The notes beneath the pieces were generated by a model. It made no database searches. It was not told the DNA's origin and saw nothing but the letters and a program-made list of their open reading frames with translations. From the NCBI GenBank assembly GCA_028709105.1, contig JAQVYD010000020.1:1-15072 (forward strand): a DNA stretch of 15,072 bases, read 5' to 3'. The DNA comes from Clostridia bacterium (lineage in GTDB: Bacteria > Bacillota > Peptococcia > DRI-13 > DTU073). Below, in pieces: positions 14,624-15,072 of the stretch (the stretch's first letter is position 1; each line of letters starts with the position of its first letter). Both the position numbers and the translations under genes were made by a program.

Positions 14624-14884
14624 CTATTTATAAATATCACCACGCGAACCTATCTCTTTAACCAACAACACCTGTTCTCCATCAATCTTAATATACTCAT
14701 ATAATACACGAAATTTGCCTACTCGTAAACGATATAATGATGAATTAAATCCCTGTATCTGTTTAATATCACCTCTTGGTGGAACCTCAGTTAATCCTTC
14801 TATGCTATTTTTCATTCTGATCTTCATCACCTTATCAAGAGAATTTATTACCTTAACAGCAGACTTTGTGTATTTAATTTGCAA
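14624..14884 (-). CDS. RelE/ParE-family toxin
   Basis: The 86-residue basic protein shows the RelE superfamily pattern: MQIKYTKSAVKVINSLDK at the start, a helical region, RGDIKQIQGF (37-46), the core strand pair YRLRVGKFRVLYEY (51-64), and the ending EIGSRGDIYK with R81. RelE members cut mRNA in the ribosome, while ParE members poison gyrase; the basic residues K57, R59 and R81 fit RelE-like mRNA cleavage, but this is not proven. Start choice: TTG at 14884 has AAGGTGG 7 bases upstream and gives the usual family start. A TTG at 14905 would add seven residues. It stands 28 bases after guaA. Toxin-first order is like HigBA. Confidence 0.82.
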   Translation of the reverse strand: MQIKYTKSAVKVINSLDKVMKIRMKNSIEGLTEVPPRGDIKQIQGFNSSLYRLRVGKFRVLYEYIKIDGEQVLLVKEIGSRGDIYK

Positions 14885-14912
14885 AACCAACACCACCTTT
14901 ACCAATCACGCT

Positions 14913-15072
14913 TCATTCCCACTCTATCGTCCCCGGGGGCTTGGAAGTAATATCATAAACGACCCTGTTCACCTGTGGCACCTCACGGATAATGCGGCTA
15001 GAGATCTGCTCTAACAAAGGATAAGGTAAACGAGCCCATTCTGCGGTCATGGCATCAACACTAGTTACCGCC
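14913..15072 (-). CDS. guaA: GMP synthase (glutamine-hydrolysing), C-terminal end only
   Basis: The last 53 codons of guaA are present; the rest lies beyond the right edge. The translation includes AVTSVDAMTAEWARLPY, the dimerisation-domain block ISSRIIREVPQVNRVVYD, and the near-universal ending ITSKPPGTIEWE. GuaA converts XMP to GMP, downstream of the IMP made by the purine operon. It lies on the same strand, immediately upstream of the toxin-antitoxin pair. Confidence 0.96.
   Translation of the reverse strand, partial: AVTSVDAMTAEWARLPYPLLEQISSRIIREVPQVNRVVYDITSKPPGTIEWE

Noticed and set aside
1..15072. CRISPR arrays, insertion sequences, phage genes
   Set aside because: No regularly spaced repeats, transposase-like proteins or terminal inverted repeats were found.

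Overview
The window reads as a piece of chromosome from an endospore-forming, low-to-mid GC Gram-positive bacterium of the Clostridia/Peptococcaceae type. The evidence is a Spo0E-family sporulation phosphatase, purine enzymes that resemble those of Bacillus subtilis (PurS/PurQ/small PurL, and a PurF with propeptide and Fe-S cysteines), strong Shine-Dalgarno sequences, and frequent GTG/TTG starts. No species can be named from the sequence alone.

Layout from left to right. Positions 1-951 hold a two-gene minus-strand unit: a Spo0E-like protein, coupled by an ATGA overlap to an SbcD/YhaO-type DNA repair exonuclease whose 3' part is cut by the window edge. A 150-base divergent control region separates it from a plus-strand XRE-family regulator (1108-1491). 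A bidirectional terminator (1551-1586) lies between that regulator and the large minus-strand operon. The operon runs from 12406 down to 1609 in the order purE-purS-purQ-purL-purF-purM-purN-purH-purD, and ends with a stand-alone GlmS isomerase domain. Gaps are 47 bases or less and several genes overlap. Upstream are a control region with an intrinsic terminator, two candidate promoters and a palindrome, then a sodium:solute symporter gene (12610-14097), tRNA-Ala(CGC), a toxin-antitoxin pair, and the 3' end of guaA.

The operon encodes most of the route from PRPP to IMP. PurF makes phosphoribosylamine, PurD adds glycine, PurN formylates, PurS/Q/L make FGAM, PurM closes the first ring, PurE carboxylates, and PurH performs the last two steps. 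The SAICAR synthetase (purC), adenylosuccinate lyase (purB) and purK are absent from the interval between purE and purS, where B. subtilis has them, so purC and purB at least must be elsewhere. GuaA, which converts XMP to GMP, is encoded nearby.

The most unusual item is the last gene of the operon. It is GlmS without its glutaminase domain: 370 residues that line up without gaps at all the landmarks checked with E. coli GlmS residues 239-608, with the isomerase catalytic residues intact and its own strong ribosome binding site. Other points of interest are the purE leader, the direct repeats overlapping the spo0E promoter, and the toxin-antitoxin pair between guaA and the tRNA.
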